From Rhyacophila brunnea (taxonomy: Eukaryota; Arthropoda; Insecta; Trichoptera; Rhyacophilidae): DNA of 64,000 bases. Both the position numbers and the translations under genes were made by a program. Below, one piece after another: positions 59,823-64,000 of the stretch. The stretch is taken from NCBI GenBank assembly GCA_022495005.1, contig JAGYXB010000269.1, positions 744,001 through 808,000 on the forward strand, written 5' to 3'. Position 1 is the first letter of the stretch, and the number at the start of each line of letters is the position of its first letter. Under the pieces are notes generated by a model. That model was given only the letters and a program-made list of their open reading frames with translations, was not told the origin of the DNA and ran no database searches.

Positions 59823-60443
59823 TATTATGCCATCCCCTAGATGAAGGTCGGCCACCACCAAGGCGATCTGTGTCACTGAGTTTCTAAGCCCGCTATAACA
59901 CTTTTTCATTATGTTGAGAAAATCAATAAAAACTTTTTCCACTAAAAAGGTTTTTAAATGTTTCAGTAGTGTTATAGCGGGTATTGATAGACGTATTGAT
60001 TTTGTTTCATAAATGACAGTTAATTGTAGCGGATTTTGAAAGAGACGATAAAATTTTCATGTAGAGATTTTAATAACGAATCCATATATCTTAATTATTT
60101 CAAAAAAGTGTTATAGCGGGTTTTGAAACTCAGCGACACAATTCTTATCTTTGTCGTCTGCTACCCGAAACAGTTCAGTGGAGCTGCACTCGTACCAATC
60201 GCGGAGGTTCTTAAGCCACGAAATGTGGCGCCGTCCTCTGCTACGCTTCCCATTGATCTTTCCTTGAATGACAAGTTGGGGAATGCTGTATTTGTGTCCT
60301 CTCATAATGTGGCCGAGGTACTGTAGTTTCCTGGTTTTGATACTACGTAGAACTTTTCGGTCCTTCTCCATTTGATTGAGGACTTCAACATTTGTCACCC
60401 GGTCAGTCCAAGGAATTTTGAGGATGCGCCTATACAGCCACAT
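59823..60443 (-). pseudogene. Non-LTR reverse transcriptase C-terminus, split by a MITE
   Basis: On the minus strand the frame from 60443 reads MWLYRRILKIPWTDRVTNVE, then KLQYLGHIMRGHKY and RRHISWLKNLRDWY. This is the usual C-terminal block of endonuclease-reverse-transcriptase elements. It then runs into the MITE at 59869-60140. Beyond the MITE, 59823-59868 resumes with codons reading QIALVVADLHLGDG, a typical end of such proteins. The catalytic core is absent. Confidence 0.75.
59869..60140. mobile_element. MITE inside the reverse transcriptase fragment
   Basis: The ends TGTGTCACTGAGTTT and AAACTCAGCGACACA are inverted repeats with one mismatch, followed inward by CCCGCTATAACACTTTTT and its inverse. 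A third copy of GTGTTATAGCGGG lies at about 59969-59981. About 272 bp. Target duplication unclear. Confidence 0.65.
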
Positions 60444-61960
60444 CTCGAAAGCTTCAAGTCTCCGTGACTTAATTACTTTAATTATTATATTAACTTCACT
60501 TGAGCTCTATATTTATATTATATTAACATTCTAAATTCCCCCATTTGGATACCAGACCAGAACCAGTATGTGTCAGTTTCATAACCAGTTCTAATGGTAA
60601 TTAAGATCGCCTTTTTGCTTGCCTTCATATAATTTGGCTAATTTATAAGATTGTTTCAGCTAACTTTGTATGTTTAGGCCGTCTAACGCTGGCTATAATC
60701 GTTTTTGGAAGGCACTATAAATGTTGGTATTAATATATTTCTGTGATTAAATGGCTGTTCTTAATATTTTTCTTGTACCCAAAGACTTGAAATCCGATAC
60801 ACAAATGCTGACACTCTGATATACCTACATTATAGTTTTAAAACTATTTCTAAAGATAACTCTGTTCAACGAAATTGCTTCGGGTTTTTTGCTTCTTTGC
60901 TTGCATTGCTTCTTTGATATATTCCACCTACGTGAGGATGAATGAGTTTAGGTGGACGTCGTTTTATAATTTTTTTAAATAGAGTCTGTTTAACTCATCT
61001 GGTGTACTTCCTTGTACCTATCTAATTTATATATTTTTTTGTATATACACATTTCTACTTTTTAAAAACTTACTATATAAAATTTCTATTCTGATCTATC
61101 TCTTTTTTATGTAACACTGTTTTATATTTCTTTGTTTATAAATTTAATGTCATGTTGTGAACATCTTAAAATTATAATTTGTAATGTCCACAATATGTTA
61201 AAAATAAATAAATTCAATTGAAATTGAGTTTAATAGAGATAATTTCTGTACCAACCGTGAATAAGTAGGTAACTACATAAGAAGCAACTTTTTAGGGGAA
61301 CTATTTAAGCTTTGTTATTAAATATGTATATTATATTATTTAATTATAACTATAACAATATACTTTTATAATTTCACCGTATTTTACCTATTTTGTTAAA
61401 TAATTAATAACTTATTTAATTTAGAAGTTATGACTTATGATAATCTGAAAAAAAGACTTACTTATTCCCGGTTGGTACAGATTTATGACAAGAAGTTGTG
61501 CATAGTGACAAAACCAGAAACTACAGTACATTGGCCATATTACGAGATGCCAAAAGTACAAAATTCTTCAATTCGTTTTCCAGAGAAAGGCCAATGGTGA
61601 ACGTAGCAGAGGATGACACAGCAGTTTTTGACTTAAGAATTCTTTGATTGGTATGACTGCAGCTACACCAAACTCTTTCAGGTGACATATGCTAGAGAAA
61701 ATACTTGATGGTGACCGATCTCCGATAGGGGATGGTACGACAAAAAGAACATAATATATCATACGTTCAGCATGAAATATTAACGCCACAGTTTTACATT
61801 ATATTCAATCGATATTGTTACACTGAACAAAAAAAATACCGTCATCTACGAAGTTGTCGTAATTATGATGTTTTTATCATTATTTTTTTTTAATTGTATT
61901 CCTAATTCTGGTTTGAATAATTCTGAAAATATTTAATTATTAGCCGTTACACTCGCTCAC
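60444..61960. other. Unassigned AT-rich DNA
   Basis: No gene seen. It contains the dispersed motif TACGTGAGGATGAA at about 60929 and TCATGTTGTGAACATC at about 61150. Confidence 0.4.
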
Positions 61961-61962
61961 TG

Positions 61963-62710
61963 CAGTGGCGTAAAGTGGAGGTAGGCTGTTAAAATCCGAC
62001 ATAAATACTGCACACTAAGCTTTGTCAGTTAGTTTGTAAGTTTAAATTCAATTAGACCCTGCCTAATTCAAGCCATAGTAGATAATAGTAAAAAAATATT
62101 TGTTTATCTATAAAATATCTAAAATTATGCCATTTTACCATACAGCATTTTAGATATTTTATTGGCAGAATAATATTTTTATCGATTGTGGGTTGGTGTT
62201 TTTTTTTCGACCATGACCGATCCTAATAAGATCATATGGGCCTGCACAGAGTATAAACAGATTTTTTTACGAGAAATGGATGTCAGCCACTTGCTTAACC
62301 TATTAGGTCCATACTCTGACTCATACACAAATTGAAATATGTGTACTTGAGAGACCCAGGATTTAAACCTGGCACATACGACGTAATAGGCTGACGCTTA
62401 AACCGCGCGGCCATCGTGGCTGTTGGTGAGGCAGGGATAATTGAATTATAAAAAACTAACTAACGTCATCTGTAATAATATGTACCTATTCTTAATTCAA
62501 CGAAAAAAAATAAGCATCTGTAAAAGTATGCACTATTTTTGTCGGATCCCCTATAGCCTACCTAAACTATTATGGTTTGAATTTGACAACAGAATTTAAA
62601 AATAAAAAAAACAAACACCATCTACTCATAGTCTTAATTCAATGTAAACAAATAATACGTTTGACTAAGTTTAGTCTGCACTATTTATATTGAACCTGAT
62701 ATCTCCGAAA
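61963..62710. mobile_element. Long-TIR hAT-like MITE split by a SINE
   Basis: The left arm CAGTGGCGTAAAGTGGAGGT is followed by AGGCTGTTAAAATCCGAC. The right arm (about 62580-62700, GACTAAGTTTAGTCTGCACT) lacks its outer end. The SINE 62199-62421 lies inside. The interior TAAAATATCTAAAATTATG is shared with 32089-32671. Confidence 0.65.
62199..62421 (-). repeat. SINE family A, full length
   Basis: On the minus strand the head ATGGCCGCGCGGTTTAAGCG and B-box-like GGTTTAAATCC are tRNA-like and well spaced. The body matches 49225-49461, and the A-rich tail appears as a T run at about 62199-62207. GTTGGTG (62192-62198 and 62422-62428) may be a short target duplication. Confidence 0.8.
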
Positions 62711-63246
62711 ATGAGAAGCTACTGATTTATTATTATATTGTTAGCTACGAGTGCCGCCAGGTTTCTTGACACCGTAAAAGCAAATAACTATATTATATAT
62801 ATTTCGTCAAATAAATACTTTTACAATAATATTTGAGTATTTCCTCGCCATTCTACTATTTACGTAATTGTAAGCACAACGGCAAAATCGTTACACATCT
62901 TTTTCAACCGTTACCTTACAAATGAAAAAGCATGCATCAAATGCTTTCAGACTATTCATTACGAAATACTTTCCGCGTTTTTTTTTCAAAGGTCACCACC
63001 CGCTCCTCTTTTTAAAAAGCTTCAATGAATGGGTGCAAGCTTTCCTTGTATCGCCCTTGTTTGTCGAAAGCTCTTGTGCGAGAATACAATGAACCTGGTC
63101 ATAGCTTAGAACAGCGCTTCTCAAAATGACCGACATTATATCCTAGACAGAAAATATAATAATATGAGGTTATAGATCTATCACAACATAAAAGCCCAAA
63201 ATAAGATAAAAAAAACATTAATTCAACGGGTGAATAATATTGTCAC
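62711..63246. other. Unassigned DNA
   Basis: No gene seen. CAGCGCTTCTCAAAATGACC at about 63112-63131 resembles a hAT terminus without a visible partner. Confidence 0.4.
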
Positions 63247-63811
63247 CAGTGGCAAAGGGTGAAGGTAGGCTGTTAATATTCGACATTAATAGTGCACAAC
63301 AAAATTTGTCAGTCATAATATTATTTGTTTTCATTGAACTAAAAATATAATTTGCTGACGGTGCTGATTAGCTTTTAAAATTCAATTAAACCCTGCCTAA
63401 GTCAAACCATAATGGTTTAGGTATGCTATCAGTGATTTGACAAAAATAGTGCATGCTTTTTCAGTCATACTTATTTGTTTTTGTTGAATTAAGAATACAT
63501 TTTGCACATATTGTTGGTTCATTTTTTTTAATTCATCAAGTCCTCCTACCCAACCAAAACATAATCGATAAAAAAATATTCTACTATCTATAATATATCT
63601 AAAAATATGTATGGATTAATGGCATATTTTTTGACTATTATTATCTACTATGGGTTGAATTAGGCAGGGCTTCATCTAATTTTGTAAACTAACAAACACT
63701 ATCTACTCATTGTAGTCTTAGTTCAATGAAACCAAATACGTTTGACTGACAAAGTTTAGTGTGCACTATTTATATAGGATCTTAACAGCCTACCTCCACC
63801 CTTCGCCACTA
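63247..63811. mobile_element. Long-TIR hAT-like MITE, most complete copy
   Basis: 565 bp. The left arm CAGTGGCAAAGGGTGAAGGT and right arm ACCTCCACCCTTCGCCACTA are inverted over well more than 60 bp (both include the TAGTGCACA/TGTGCACTA block). Flanks ATTGTCAC and CTTGTCAT agree at 6 of 8 positions, in line with a hAT-type duplication. No coding capacity. Confidence 0.7.
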
Positions 63812-64000
63812 CTTGTCATATAATATTTTGTATTATTCAAATATTGATCAATATACAGATCAAAGCAATATGTTCCTACATGTTCCAAAAATAATTCTAT
63901 TTCTTCTTTTCTTATCCTTCTTGTGCATAATGAATTGGTATTTTAATTAGAATATTTGAATAATAAAATGAGCTGATCACGTCTTATTATTCACTGCATA
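63812..64000. other. Unassigned DNA at the window end
   Basis: Nothing recognised. Confidence 0.4.

Noticed and set aside
63112..63131. CAGCGCTTCTCAAAATG as a hAT end
   Set aside because: It resembles known hAT termini but has no partner end in the window.
1..64000. CRISPR arrays, rRNA or operons
   Set aside because: No regularly spaced short repeats with unique spacers, no rRNA-like sequence, and the content is plainly eukaryotic transposons.

Overview
The window is repeat-rich, AT-rich eukaryotic DNA. Every coding relic I can recognise belongs to a transposable element, and I found no host gene or exon. An insect is likely: there are TTAGG-type telomere-like repeats and non-LTR elements of kinds common in insects. 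The many TA-rich and TACCTACC/GTAGGTA tracts would fit an aphid or other hemipteran, but lepidopteran DNA can look similar, so the order is uncertain.

Layout. (1) 238-5610 is a full-length non-LTR retrotransposon on the + strand. It has an 11-bp target-site duplication, a CCHC-zinc-finger ORF1 with one frameshift, and an ORF2 (endonuclease, reverse transcriptase, RNase H, zinc knuckle) with one in-frame stop. (2) 5.6-14.2 kb is mostly unassigned AT-rich DNA with small DNA transposons: hAT-like elements, a TA-duplicating element and a palindromic foldback. (3) 14175-27747 is a tandem LTR-internal-LTR-internal-LTR array on the minus strand. The three LTRs are 0.92-0.99 kb and the two ~5.4-kb internal regions have no recognisable gag or pol. 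A primer-binding site and a modest purine-rich tract fix the orientation. A diverged solo LTR lies at about 51302-52210. (4) 27.7-50 kb is a mosaic of repeats. It holds a hAT relic with an exact 8-bp duplication, four copies of a terminal repeat resembling Penelope-like elements with a hammerhead-ribozyme-like motif, a foldback carrying TTAGG repeats, two TTAA-flanked palindromic elements, a TA-duplicating MITE family and an RTE-like 3' end. Two more hAT elements have exact 8-bp duplications. (5) 50-64 kb holds the solo LTR, SINEs (one split by an RTE 3' fragment with an 11-bp duplication), three more non-LTR 3' fragments and hAT-like MITEs with long terminal inverted repeats.

Nothing here works as an operon or pathway. 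The sequence records successive insertions: RTE into SINE, hAT into SINE, MITE into reverse transcriptase, SINE into MITE. The most notable items are the nearly intact non-LTR element, the tandem non-coding LTR array, the ribozyme-like terminal repeats, and the foldbacks with telomere-like sequence at their centres.
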